Shown: positions 1-10,433, numbered from the stretch's first letter. The stretch is DNA of 64,000 bases from Selaginella moellendorffii (GCF_000143415.4 NW_003314263.1:154778-218777), one strand, 5' to 3'. The notes: generated by a model from the letters alone, not told the origin. Numbers and translations are program-made.

Positions 1-85
1 AGTTGTTCTAGCAAATCTTACTTAAAGTTCAAGGTGAACAAACCGAATATGAATTCATCGGATTGTTATAACAAATTGCGAGGTG

Positions 86-107
86 ATGGCATAAGGCGAT
101 ACGCCAT
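86..107. repeat. Element palindrome, degenerate copy
   Basis: Arms ATGGC and GCCAT flank a diverged centre. It is equivalent to the copy at 21,963-21,984 in the other transposon copy. Confidence 0.6.
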
Positions 108-562
108 TTGAGAGTGGTAGCCATTCCTATATGAGGTGAGTGAAGTATTTATTAGAAATACCTCATTCAATTGTGCATTTCTAAGTCTTGGTCCACTTAG
201 TACTGTTTGCATGTTTTTATTTTAATTCTTTCTCTAAAATGTTATTTAGCATGTGGCTTCATGCCATTGCTCTCCACAATCATGCATTGAATTTCTATCC
301 TTGCATAATACTTCTCCATATATATAGCATGTGCGCACATGTGATATGGTTCATTAGGCCTGATATAGTGTGTGAGGTAAAACAAAGATGATGTGACATA
401 TGCATTTACCAATCACACGTGCATAAATCTAATAATATGGCATGTGGCCCATATTAATGGCACATAAACCCATATTGTGGGCTTACGTACTTTATGTACC
501 ATCATTCCCTTGCAGCGTGTGTGTTGGTTTCCTTTTATAACACAACGAACTCCATATTTTAG

Positions 563-836
563 GGTGAAGAGCGTTCTCATGGCAAGCACAAAATCTATAA
601 GTGAGGCAGAAAAGGAGACGGAGAAGGAGATAGGTGAAGATGTAGAATATATAAGTCTTCCAAACTCCCCATACTATACTCCAGGTGATCATTTTTCTGA
701 ACAAACGGCAACATTAACAACTATCGAGAACGCCCCAGTAACGTCAGAGACAACAATCCAAAGCAAAACAACTGACCCGGAGAAGGATGATAGTACCGCT
801 GAGAGTACCAAAAAGGAGGTGTCCACTAGCGCTTAG
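563..836 (+). CDS. Last exon of transposase-type gene (second element copy)
   Basis: A plausible acceptor (TATTTTAG) precedes an open frame that ends at TAG 834-836. It encodes a short, threonine-, serine- and glutamate-rich tail (MASTKSISEAEKETEKE..., ending KKEVSTSA). The same exon occurs at 22,440-22,713, where a 38-bp deletion changes the final frame. The preceding exons of this copy are mostly outside the window. No domain is recognised. I infer that it belongs to the DUF7869-type gene because it lies immediately downstream of that gene, on the same strand, in the complete copy. Confidence 0.5.
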
Positions 837-843
837 GCTTATA

Positions 844-865
844 ATGGTGTGTGCCCTCATGCCAT
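844..865. repeat. Element palindrome in 3' UTR of transposase-type gene
   Basis: This 22-bp palindrome variant begins 8 bp after the stop codon at 834-836. The orthologous position in the complete copy is 22,684-22,705. A weaker half-copy follows at 933-952. Confidence 0.7.
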
Positions 866-1508
866 TTACTTGATCACCAAATACCTTTTTCCCTTTGCAC
901 TAGTATATCTTAATACCGGTCTGAGAAATAGAATGGCATGTGCCCTCAGGCCTTTTACTAAATCACCTTTGAAAGAAATGCAAGCCTCTATGTCGTAAAA
1001 AAAAGGTACTAGAGAAATTCCTTAATAATATGAATGTTATTTAGTTTCATGAAAATACACTAAGGGTCAAATGAGTTAAATGACTTCTCCAGACTAGCAA
1101 TGCCTCTTGCTACACCTTCACAATTAGATTCGTTAGAAAAAGATAACATTGAATAATATCTAAATGTTCTCACCATTAAGTTATATGTCTGGCTAATAGG
1201 AATGACGTTCATCTTAGAAAGCTCACCACACGCTCAATGAACAAACAAATAGTGTGTGCGCGCATGCCATCGCTCTTCTTTAGCTTCAGATTCGGCTTGT
1301 TCACCTTGACAATGAGATTTATTATACAACCAGATGGACTCAGTCTGGACATAAAGTCACCGCGCTAGTCACCATGCCCCAGATATGTCTAGCCCCTGGA
1401 TAAAAAACATATAATTTCACGTCATTTTCAAATACTTGAAAATTTGTACCTAGTCCCATTTTACTGAATAAATCCCACTTTAACGAAATAGAGCATATTT
1501 GCAGTTTT

Positions 1509-1800
1509 TCACTTTTTCTTCCGCTTCTCGTCACACTTTAGCTTGCGTATGAGAGTCTCCAGCAGGGCATTGGTCTGTGCCAATTGTCCTTTTAGAACGT
1601 CCAATTAAGCTTTGGACGACCGAACCTCGCCATCGGACTCCTGTTTGGAAGTTTCCTCACTGGAGACCTCCTTATGCAAGGATTCCTCATCCATAGCCTC
1701 TTGTTCGACCGAAGACTCCAGCTTTGGAGGAGGTTTCGTCTCCGCCTTCGTTTATTTCTGCCTTGCCTTTGTTATCTCCCAGCAATCCGCCTCTATCCTT
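1509..1800 (-). pseudogene. Retroelement gag N-terminal fragment
   Basis: Read on the minus strand, the segment encodes a charged, coiled-coil-like stretch (ESSVEQEAMDEES..., then LAQTNALLETLIRKLK) interrupted by an in-frame TAA at 1,605-1,607 and ending in TGA at 1,509-1,511. The composition resembles the charged N-terminus of plant Ty3/gypsy Gag, but there is no capsid or zinc knuckle to confirm it. It fills the gap between the end of one DNA transposon copy and an LTR fragment. Confidence 0.35.
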
Positions 1801-1833
1801 TGCTAGAACTGAGGAAAAGGCTCCGATACTAAA

Positions 1834-2727
1834 TTGTAAGCCACAAATTTTTCTTTTCCAATTTGCCAGCTTACCTCGTCTATCCGACTAACACTGCCTT
1901 GGCTTTTGCTAAGTTCCCTCGCTAAGGTCCCTGCCTATTGTACCAGCTTCTACTTGGTCTTACTTGGTTTCAGCTACTTACTGCACAAGCAACGAAGCGT
2001 TAGCCATCCATCCACAAATTCCCAAATCTCTCCCAATCCCCCTCCCCGGGTTAAACTGGACTTAAGGTTCGGCTACACTCCCCGTAGGCACAAGCAGCCA
2101 AGCACACCAAGCCTCTAGGTTCCTAACATCCCTTGGTACAACAAGACTTGATCATGGGACCCTCTAAATCCCAAGCCTTGGGTGCAACACTTACTTCGGG
2201 ACACTGGGGCGAAACACTGTGGCCTAACGGCCCGGTATGGGTACTTCTACCCCCCCACCTCTATCCCGAAGGGAAGGCCCAAGCCTCTAGAAAGGGCGAG
2301 GACCAATGAGCCACAAGGTACTCAAGTTGGCCACCACTCCACATGAGCCGGGAGCACCGCAGTCTATTTCCTTTTCGGGAGTGGAAGCTGCTCTTGAGCA
2401 CTTCCTTGGGTGGCTCCTCCGACACCACCCAAGTCCATGCTCACTCCCACCCAAGGCCCCTCGGCCCCAGTCTTAACCTCAAGTCAGTTTGGAAGCACCA
2501 CTAGAGAGTTCTTTCAAGACTGGTTCCTAGACCTCACTATCCTTACTATACTTTTGGAACCCCCTGCAAAACCCCCACCCCCCCATGGGAGACGCATGCT
2601 TTGGGCTTTCACCCCTTGACCCGTATTAGTACTCGGACTCGGTCTCGGACTTGGTCTTGGACTTGACTTCGGACTTGGACTAAGACTCAATCTCAGACTC
2701 GATCTCGGACTCGATCTCGGACCCAAC
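1834..2727 (-). repeat. Family-A LTR fragment, diverged
   Basis: It starts TGTAAGCCACAAATTTTTC after a TACTAAAT primer-site-like motif, as other family-A LTRs do in reverse orientation. It continues with pieces shared with the LTRs at 51.7-52.9 and 56.2-57.7 kb: a C-run before GGGCTTTCACCCC, then CTCGGACT/CTCGGTCT minisatellite at 2,632-2,727. It is scrambled and truncated against the internal fragment that follows. Confidence 0.6.
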
Positions 2728-2734
2728 TCTATGC

Positions 2735-3285
2735 CAAAGTTACTTTCTTTTGGGGAACACCTTTCTCACAACTTTAGTATGGCACATTCTGCTATTGATG
2801 AGATACCCTCTATTCTCATACTTGGATCCTATAATCCCCCCATCCTTCGTGGGGTACAACACACCTTAATCCAAATGCTTCCATCAATCCCTTAGGATTA
2901 TTTTTTGACTCATCTAGCTTTTTGAACTTTGTTAATTCGATGATTCGTGAGGTCCTACCTTTGAGGTGCCAGCTCACTGGAAGACAACTTTTTGTATTCA
3001 GGTCCTACTCACAAGGACCATCTTTGCAAGTGTTATTCCAACACTTGATTTTGTTCTCTAGGGGAAACCTTTTGCCCCTTAGGACATTTGTCCATATGAT
3101 GAGAATACCAACTTATCCTCTAAATACACCCCCAACTCCTTGGGTTGTTCCAACATCTATTAAAGGTAGACCCAGCTACCATTTCAAGGACTTGTGTCCT
3201 CTTCCATATTTGACTTCTCACGGTCATTAATTCCAGTCTCAAATTTATGAGCACCAGCCTCAACTATATGAGGGTAATCTTGTGA
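2735..3285 (-). mobile_element. LARD family A internal fragment, left of the DNA transposon
   Basis: The sequence matches the non-coding internal region of the LARD at 55.3-55.9 kb (GGGAACACC...TTTAGTATGGCACATTCTGC, CTTGGGTT, and so on). It is cut exactly at the left end of the 20-kb transposon and resumes at 23,342. Joining ...AATCTTGTGA to ...CTCCTTTATTG recreates the uninterrupted sequence seen at about 55,855. Confidence 0.8.
3280..3285. repeat. Target-site duplication TTGTGA (left)
   Basis: TTGTGA lies directly left of the TIR and again at 23,336-23,341. The empty site in a related LARD (about 55,855) has it once. Confidence 0.85.
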
Positions 3286-3308
3286 AGCTCTATTTCGTTA
3301 AAGTGGGA
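3286..3308 (+). repeat. Left terminal inverted repeat (23 bp)
   Basis: It begins AGCTCTATTTCGTTAAAG and is perfectly complementary to 23,313-23,335. Similarity fades after 23 bp, although short blocks such as CCCACTGTAAAA on the left and TTTTACTG on the right suggest sub-terminal repeats. Confidence 0.9.
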
Positions 3309-3669
3309 ATTGTCATTATCCCACTGTAAAATAAAGTTTCCAAACCTTTATATAGTATATAAATATAACAAAATTCAACTGCATTGAGGCACATGCCATT
3401 TTATTTTAAACAAGGAAATGTCTACTCAATCACTTCTCCTCCCCCTACCACTGCTTCACCTCTCTCTTCTCCTTGTCATCGTCGTCCAATTTCTTTCCAT
3501 CCTTTTAATATTGGCTCAGTTGCTCCGAGTCTAGGTGGAGCCCAAGTCCCCATTCAATCTTTACTTTCCCCTTATTAATAAAACAACTTCGTAGACTTCC
3601 AATAACATGCTGTAACACTTCTAGTATAATGTAAATCCTCTCAAAGAATTGTCTTTTAACATTAATACA

Positions 3670-3691
3670 ATGGCATGGAACCCCATGCCAT
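3670..3691. repeat. Element palindrome downstream of the minus-strand gene
   Basis: ATGGCATGGAACCCCATGCCAT-type repeat with one central variation, 35 bp past the stop codon of the minus-strand gene, in its probable 3' UTR. The plus-strand gene also has one just past its stop. Confidence 0.75.
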
Positions 3692-3725
3692 AATAAGTTA
3701 CATTTTTAAATAAATACATGCCATC

Positions 3726-6700
3726 TCAGACTGTTATTTTTTGCCTCCAACGCCTATACAATAATCTTGGAATTTCATCACTCTCCACACTATTAGGATT
3801 TAAACCCAATAGAAATGCCATCTCTTCTCTAATACGTCCACGCTCACGTTCAGTGGTCGAAGAACCCATCCGGTTGAGCAGATTATGGAGATGCGGATAG
3901 TGCTTGGCTAGACAATATACATGCCATAAATGATGACTGGTGTCTGTCCGATCAAATGGCTTCTGATATACCGTTCCATCTGTCATTTGGTTGATTTCTG
4001 CAGCCACCTCCTGGACTGGCCGGTTCTCTATCACCATCGCTCCAAGCCGTTTTGCAAGGTCCCCCAGAACATACGGTTTCTTCTCCCTAGTTTCCATACT
4101 GCAAGAGATGGGGTGCACTGCATATGTGTGCGTGTTTGCTGCAGTTTTAATCGGCGAGTCATCGATGATGAGGATTTCACTTGACCTAGCAGTCCGGTTC
4201 ATAACTACAGCCTCTGGCTTGACGAAGATGGGCTTGCTACCCCTCACATGGACCATAGTCAAGCAATCCTCCTGCGTTAGGAGAAAGTCAAATGGTAATA
4301 TTACTCGCGTTTGATCGTGCATCATCTGTAGCAACGTTAATGCATTGTGGCGCATCATGGATGTCCAAACTCCCAATTGCAAATTGAACCCGGCCCTCTG
4401 TTTTAAGTGTCGCATGGTCATTATTAGATCCCGCGGTTTCTCCTGTGTGATTAATGTGAATCTGTCTCTTTTGACCAACTTGCGACTGCAGGCTTTGGAG
4501 GGTGCAGTGACATTCGAGGACGAGCCACGCTCATGGGAGAAAAGGACACTGTTCAGATCAAAAACGATACAGTACTTTCACCGTGACTTTGAAATGAAAT
4601 GCGTCAGCATAAAAAATGGTACAAGTCAATTTTACCATCTACAATATTAGCGAATGGTGCTCCCGATGGTCATTCAGAGGGTTTTGGTCAAGGAAACGTG
4701 AAGGGCGGAAATACTCTCCTCTGCAATATGGGGTCAATCGCATCCGATGGCGTGTGGGCACATGCCATTTCAGCTGTAGACTCTGGTACAACTGGCTCAA
4801 CAGTGGCATGGGGTGGTTCTGATGGCGTGTGATCACACGCCATTTCAGCTGGTGCCTCCGTTGGCAAAGTGGACATGACCGAACAGGCAGCAGGGGCGGT
4901 GTAGGGAGGTTCCAACGGCGCATAGTCAGACGATTGGGCACACATTGAGTCCGTTGGAAATGAGGGTACGACCGGCTCGGCGGCTGGGGCGGCCTCATGC
5001 GGGTCCAATGGCGCCTGGTCACTGTCAGTTGGATACGTGGACAAGATTGACTTAGTGGTATGGGCAGCATCAAGTGGAGCGTGGTCAGCTTGCTTGGCGT
5101 TGATATGGATAGTAGCCTCCACCAGCTCTGATGACTCTTGCAGGCAAGTAGAGTCCACTGGCGGATCCATATGCATGTCCAAATATCTCCCTTCGATTGA
5201 GATGGTATCCTCCCTACTGGCTACTAAAAACAAACTCATTAGCACATTGAATCAACTATACTGTATTTACCATCAACTGCTATTGAGGAACTAGGACCGA
5301 TATCACTTGGGCGCACTACTGATTCTGAAGGATTGGACATACGTTTCGACCCTTGCTTGGCACTATCCTTCCTCGACACTAAAGGCTAGAGTTTGTATCT
5401 TAATTCAACTGAATAATCTCTACTTACCATTTCTTCTGCGACCTACATGGACAATGTTAGAAATGGTAAAAGGTTAGGAATGGATGTACTATTATTTACC
5501 TGATGGTTTGTCTTGTATGACCTTCCTCCGCTGCTCTTTGGCCACCTCAGGCTGGCCATCGTCGTCATCATCGTTATTGTCGTTAGTGTGATCGTCACCA
5601 TTGTGAGGACCATCCAAGTCCTCTTCGTCCTCCTCTTCTTCGTCCTCCTCTTCTTTGTCCTCCTCTTCTTTGTCCTCCTCTTCGTCCTTCTGCTCTTCCT
5701 GCTCATTATCTTTCTCTGGCTCCTCATCCCCCTCTTGCATTTCTTCCATAGGCTGCTCAGGCTGGATGGCTTGTTTTTCCAGGACCATCTTGGGAAAATC
5801 ATCTGGCCGAGTCTCCATCTCAAAATACAAGACATCCATAGCCTGTTTTAGTGCTTGACCTAGAACCGTATCCTCACCCGACTGTCTTAACATGGTTTTT
5901 GCACGTTGCACCCTTCAAAGACGACGAGATGAGAAAAACGTGGCCCTGACTTGAAAAGCATCCCTCATCCATTGTACCTCTCCATTGAGATTGGGGAAGG
6001 GGAGTCCGCCATAGGAATCTGAGTCAGGAGGTGGTGACTGGCTCCTTTCACTCAGCCCTTGATCTGCAATGAATGGCATGAGCACACACGCCATAACCGC
6101 GAGGCATTACCTATCATCTTTTCGTTGCCCTTCTTCCTTTTCGAATCAAACGCCTCTGATCCCAATGACTGTCCAACGTGCTTTCGCTTTTTATGACCAC
6201 TGTCAGTTTGAGCTTGGCTGGTGCTTGCCTGTTTTGCCTTTGAAGAAGTGTCTCCTGCAAGGAATGGCATGAGACCACACGCCATTGCAAATATAATTTG
6301 TACCTCCTTTTTTCCTATTGCTTGTTTGTTTGTCCTTCTTCGACGCGCCACCAGTGCGCTTTTCAGTCCTCGTGTCTGAATATTCACAACGATCTATAAT
6401 CAAAATGGCATGAGGCCTCACGTGACCTTACCTTGTGCAGGTTGTGAGCTCGGCCTAACATCAGTAGCTGTTAACGCCGTTTCAGCATCTGGGGGTGGCC
6501 ACGCTCCTGCATACAGAGCTTGTGAGATAACATTTAAACTTCAAGTGCGTACTCACCAGGTTCATAGAGAAGATATTGTTTTTCTTTGGCAACTGTAATT
6601 ATATGCTCCATTGAAGTCACCTCTTCAATGGAGTTTGTCACCGCAACACACGGGACACCCTTGAGTAGTGCGGCTCGAAAGAATAGTCCGCCGCAGTTGT

Positions 6701-9321
6701 ACTCGACAACGCATTTGCCCTTGGAGTCACCCGCTATTGCGTTGAAGACCCAGCTGAGCATTTCCCATGCTGCACCTGGAGCTTTCTTTGGATTCGAAAG
6801 CTCCATAGCCGTCTTCAGTTCCTCAGGCACGGGTAAATTGACCTCCCTTAGATCAATTCGATCAGCCTTGTCGAACGAAGCTGGGAAGTCACTCCAGTCC
6901 CACTCTGCTGCAGGACCAATAACAAGGGCGAGTGTGAAGATGCGGACATTCGTCGGTATCTTCTTCTTAGCCATTATCCCATGGATCTCCCGCATCTCCT
7001 TGCCTTTCAACCGAGCCTTCATCTTGTTCAAGGCCTTCCAGAACTTGTGATAGGATTCGGAGTCGTAGATCATATAGTGGACTGAAGATTCCACCTCCGC
7101 AAGTCCCACCATTAAGTCAATGATAAAGCTGACTTCGTCTGCATGAGTGATCTCCTCGTTTGTGAAGTCCATCACACAAAAGATGTTCTTGACCTGCTCA
7201 TCTCCGCGGGAAACGATGCTCCTCCACCTTTGATCCTCATCCGAATTCACGTATACCCGGTAAGGTTCTCGATAGGCCTCTGTTGCGGGGTCGAGCTGTT
7301 TCTGAAGCCGGCGGTCAACATCCCTCTTAATGAAATTTGGATACTGATCCAACTTTTCAGCTTTACTTTTCATGGCATCCCGCAGCAGATCGATGAACTT
7401 GGGGGCCCCCTTCACGTACTCGTCGATGTCTTCATTTGACAAGTCCAGCTCTTCCATCATCTCTTGCGTGGTGTCGATGCTCACCCTCGCCACGGCCACT
7501 TGCTCGAAGATCCAATCCTTCAATAGCGCACGAGCTCTCAGAGTCGTGCACAAGTCCTCGTATGTCACAATATGGCCGGGAGTCATTTTGGTCTTGTTGA
7601 AGACTACCTCACCACGTAGAAGAGCATTAGCCACTGTCAGAAGGTCGTCGTCGTCTAGAGACCGCGAGAAACGCAAGGCGTTGAGCTTCAAATCATTGGG
7701 CTTCCGGCCGTCCTCCACACCCATTGAGTTTAGCAACTCCCCGTCATGGTACCTCCTCAGCACATCTACCCATTTGTCAAAAACAACTTTTGTCGCGAGT
7801 AGAATGTTATGGATGCTGAGTGTGTCATTGACCCCCAGTGTTTTCGAGAGAAGACTCGAGAATTCCTGCAATGGAAATGGCGTGAGGCCACGAGGCTTAC
7901 CTGCCAGGCGCTAGTTGCTAGTGCACGTCCTTGTCCTGGTTTTTGTGGCTTCTTCAGTTGAACCCAGAGCTTCCGTGTTCGTGCCAATGTCTCGTGCAGA
8001 CCCGATTTGTAGCACGTTTCTTGCTTGACATTCTGCGCGTGGGAGATGTATATGATAGATCGGAGGGGCGAGTTGCCTTTTATCAGGCGGACAACTCTTG
8101 TCTTGAAGACTTTCTTCACCTCCTCGCCCACCATAATATCCACAACTATCTGTTGCATCGCCAAGCTAGAATGCTGCCCGGAGACGGCATAGAACCGGAT
8201 GTTCTGATCGTCCAACACCTTCCTATTGATCAAGTCTGGAAACCTCATCTCGCCCTTCATTGTTCGGTAGTAGGGGATCACGTCTGCGATGTCGGGTGTT
8301 ACTGGACTTGCCAGCATCTTCTGCTTCAGTTTCTCCACCCACTCATCAGATACTAGCCTGTGGTTGTATTTGCTTTGGATCTCGATACGGCTCACGTCGA
8401 TTGTATATACTTTGTTGGAATAGTAACAAGTACTATTATCTGCGACGATTTTTGCTGCCTCTTCTTGCTCTTTCTGCTCTTTGCGGCTCTTCTTTTTGGT
8501 GGGTGTAGTGTTCGAACCCGAGGCAATGGCATCACCGAGTAGCTTCTTTTTTGGAGCAGCAGAGTCGGACGTCGGCTTGAGCTTGACCACCCTTTTCTGC
8601 TTCGGGGTAGTTTCCAGATCGACCCCCTTCCCCTTCGCTTCGCGAACTGGAGGCCCTCTCAACGGCTCAATGTTGGAATATAGTTTTTGAACATCGCCGT
8701 AGGTGAGGTCCGTGGATTCCATGTGATCTTCATAGACCCGCAACGTCTTTGAAATTGTGGGCCTCCTGGACAACCTCTCCCTAGCTCCCTCTAGGAGTTC
8801 CTCATAGCCGCTGCCCCCCTCCGGGAAGCCACTAGGATGTGCAAGGTGGATCTTGAAGGCGGACGCTGTCTCTACCACAAGTGCCAGTCCATATTCTTGC
8901 ATGGAACTGCATGGAGTGTCTGTCACTTGGATGAGGATCCCCATGCATTCTTTTCTCCCACCATCTGTGTTGTACAGCATCAGATCCTCGCCTTCCATCC
9001 CGAAAGTCCAACTGGTGAGCTCCTCCCCCTTCTTTGCATCCACATTAACAGTGGCTGGAAGAAGAAGGCAATTCCTCGCCTGTTCAGAAATGCACAACAA
9101 TTAGAGTTGATAGATGAAAAGCTAGCAGTTGGAAATAACGTGAGGCCACACGCCATTCACCACTGCATCAGATGTCTTGAGGCTGCATCCTAAGATGGCG
9201 TGAGGCTACACGCCATCTATAACCGGACTGCACTCGAGAGCCCAATCGGTGCATGCCAATGTTGCTACTGAATGGCATGTGGCCTCATGCCATTTTCTAC
9301 TTGGCCTAAAAGACTTACCAT
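3726..9321 (-). CDS. Transposon-borne ParB-like / methyltransferase-like protein, 11 exons
   Basis: I could build a gene model in which every splice restores the frame. Exons: 9321-9319 (ATG only), 9079-7901, 7865-6557, 6506-6432, 6393-6304, 6254-6111, 6063-5500, 5442-5428, 5378-5271, 5223-4715, 4638-3726. The product is about 1,635 residues. Residues about 190-206 are basic (KKKSRKEQKEQ). Residues about 225-325 resemble a ParB/sulfiredoxin fold, with a GQH motif at 302-304 (YAVSGQHSSLAMQQI). Residues about 776-815 resemble methyltransferase motif I in a C-terminal position, as in beta-class N4/N6 enzymes, but the glycine loop reads NCGGLFF. I see no clear DPPY. Exon 7 is strongly acidic. The C-terminal 300 residues are unrecognised. 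The copy has one in-frame TGA (5,915-5,917) and one probable +1 frameshift in an A/T run (4,560-4,564), so it is probably decayed. Nine of the ten introns are 35-76 nt and five introns contain the element palindrome. Role unknown: regulator, maintenance or modification functions are all inference. Confidence 0.65.
4560..4564 (-). other. Probable frameshift in exon 11
   Basis: Upstream of this five-base A/T homopolymer the frame runs from the exon start at 4,638. Downstream a different frame continues open to 3,726. One extra base in the run explains both. An unrecognised intron or an assembly error is the alternative. Confidence 0.55.
4747..4768. repeat. Palindrome inside coding exon 10 (first)
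   Basis: On the minus strand it is translated in frame as MACAHTPS. It lies 75 nt from a sister copy in the same frame, within a local duplication that begins GCTGAAATGGC in both units. Confidence 0.8.
4822..4843. repeat. Palindrome inside coding exon 10 (second)
   Basis: A perfect palindrome centred on TGATCA, translated in frame on the minus strand as MACDHTPS. The spacing to the other exonic copy is exactly 25 codons. Confidence 0.8.
5915..5917 (-). other. In-frame TGA in exon 7
   Basis: The frame entering exon 7 from the 47-nt palindromic intron meets TGA here and stays open on both sides. CGA to TGA by deamination of a methylated CpG would explain it. Confidence 0.6.
6064..6110 (-). 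other. 47-nt intron built around a palindrome
   Basis: Donor ATAG|GTAATG, acceptor ATTGCAG|ATC. The palindrome occupies 6,073-6,094, nearly half of the intron. Removing 47 nt joins the basic exon 6 frame to an open exon 7 frame. Confidence 0.8.
6255..6303 (-). other. 49-nt intron built around a palindrome
   Basis: Donor GGAG|GTACAA, acceptor CTTGCAG|GAG, palindrome at 6,264-6,285. Its removal joins ...NRKKG to GDTSSKAKQ, two lysine-rich frames that otherwise do not connect. Confidence 0.85.
6394..6431 (-). other. 38-nt intron almost entirely palindrome
   Basis: Donor CAAG|GTAAGG, acceptor GATTATAG|ATC, palindrome from about 6,405 to 6,424. Splicing joins SSQPAQ to DRCEYSDT in frame. Confidence 0.85.
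7866..7900 (-). other. 35-nt intron almost entirely palindrome
   Basis: Donor GGCAG|GTAAGC, acceptor ATTGCAG|GAA. The palindrome variant covers 7,877-7,896. Splicing is phase 0 and joins ...ATSAWQ to EFSSLLSK. 35 nt is well below the usual land-plant intron minimum. Confidence 0.85.
9080..9318 (-). other. First intron (239 nt) with three palindromes
   Basis: Donor ATG|GTAAG, acceptor CTGAACAG|GCG. Palindromes lie at 9,135-9,156, 9,195-9,216 and 9,272-9,293, spaced about 60-77 bp apart. The start codon is the last codon of exon 1. Smaller introns within this interval are possible. Confidence 0.65.
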
Positions 9322-9720
9322 TTAAAGCCGAATGGAGGCCGTGACAATCGAGGCTGGACTCGCTGGCGAATGTGCACTGTGTGTGCAGCGGATCGTAGCA
9401 GCAAGGCTACTCTGCCACTTATAGTTGAAGAGTGGCGCTGAAATCTCCCGGGACGCCAAGTGGGCTGCGTGTGGGTGGCGGAGTGGGCGGCGGAGTTGGC
9501 GGCGAAGTTACAAACTGGGTGTGTCTTGAAGTGGACGCCGATGCACACGAGCTCGATGCGAGCGCGAGTGTGATGCAAGCGCGAGTGGACGCCGATGCAC
9601 ACGAGAAACCTGTAGAGAAGGTAGATGAGCGCGAATGTGAGCGTGATCGCGAGTGGGAGCACGATGCGAGCGCGAGTGTGCGAGCGTGAGTACAAAGCAA
9701 AATGCAAAACCTAACCTCAC
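9322..9720 (-). promoter_or_regulatory. GC-rich 5' region of the minus-strand gene
   Basis: It combines a GC- and CpG-rich block with imprecise tandem GAGCGCGAGTG / GACGCCGATGCACACGAG units at about 9,525-9,690. It lies directly upstream of the ATG, so it probably holds the promoter and 5' UTR. A similar GCGAGCGGCGCTACGAG-rich block lies upstream of the plus-strand gene, which suggests analogous promoters. Open frames across it are composition artefacts. Confidence 0.45.
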
Positions 9721-10173
9721 ACGCGCGAAATGTCACAACGGTTGGTAATCCCGCCACGTCATCATTCCTCGGACTTGGGCGCCACCATTAATTTCTGGAT
9801 TGCCGCGCGCATGCAAGCACGCAAAATCCAAAAGAAATCCGCAACGTCATCATTCATCGGACTGCATGCACGCGAAATCCAAAAGAAAGATCATGATTGG
9901 GATATCATTTAATACCCTCGCTATATTTATACCATGCATGATTGGATATTCCAAAGCATCTTGTATTTCCAAAAATGGCAGATGTTCAGCTAAATAAAGA
10001 AATTTTATCTGTTTCTATTTTTCTCTCAAATCAATATTATAGTGTGTGGGCTCATGCAATTTTGAACCAAAGAAACCCAACAAACGTTGGACCCAAAATA
10101 TTTTGAAAAAACCCAAAAAACCCTAAACATTTTAAACCCAAAAATCCAGGCGTCCTGTGGCGTTATTCCTTGA

Positions 10174-10195
10174 ATGGCATGTGGGCGCATGCCAT
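10174..10195. repeat. Element palindrome
   Basis: ATGGCATGTGGGCGCATGCC-type copy following TTCCTTGA in the spacer module. Confidence 0.8.
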
Positions 10196-10411
10196 TTTCA
10201 GGGCCAAATGCTGAATGGAGAAAAATTCCCTTTCAGTGCAAATGCTGCAAGAAGCAGATGCCGAGCACAAAGGACTGTAACTACCTCACATGACACAGAT
10301 AAACTTTTCTCTATTTGGCAAAGATAAACTTTATAGCGTGTGGGCTCATGCAATTTTGAACCCAAAAAATGCACCAAAAAATTCTCGGCGTCATCTGGTG
10401 TTATCTCTTGA

Positions 10412-10433
10412 ATGGCGTGGGGCCGCATGCCAT
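10412..10433. repeat. Element palindrome
   Basis: ATGGCGTGGGGCCGCATGCC-type copy following CTCTTGA, followed by TTTTCAGG like the previous one. Confidence 0.8.

Larger units (their letters stand above)
1..1494 (+). mobile_element. Right end of a second copy of the 20-kb DNA transposon
   Basis: This stretch is a near-identical copy of 21,879-23,334, the right end of the complete transposon, differing mainly by a 38-bp segment that is present here and deleted there. It ends in the same inverted-repeat sequence (TTTAACGAAATAGAGC). The terminal T of the complete copy is A here. The left part lies outside the window, so I cannot say whether the rest of the copy is intact. It contains the last exon of the transposase-type gene and several of the element's palindromes. 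Confidence 0.85.

Noticed and set aside
5443-5911. Hydrophobic frames on the plus strand opposite the acidic exon 7
   Set aside because: They are the antisense of the Glu/Asp-rich coding exon, whose minus-strand frame is supported by splice sites on both sides.
9315-9757. Overlapping Arg/Ser/His-rich frames in the GC-rich block
   Set aside because: Composition-driven frames on both strands with no domain. The region fits the promoter and 5' UTR of the minus-strand gene better.
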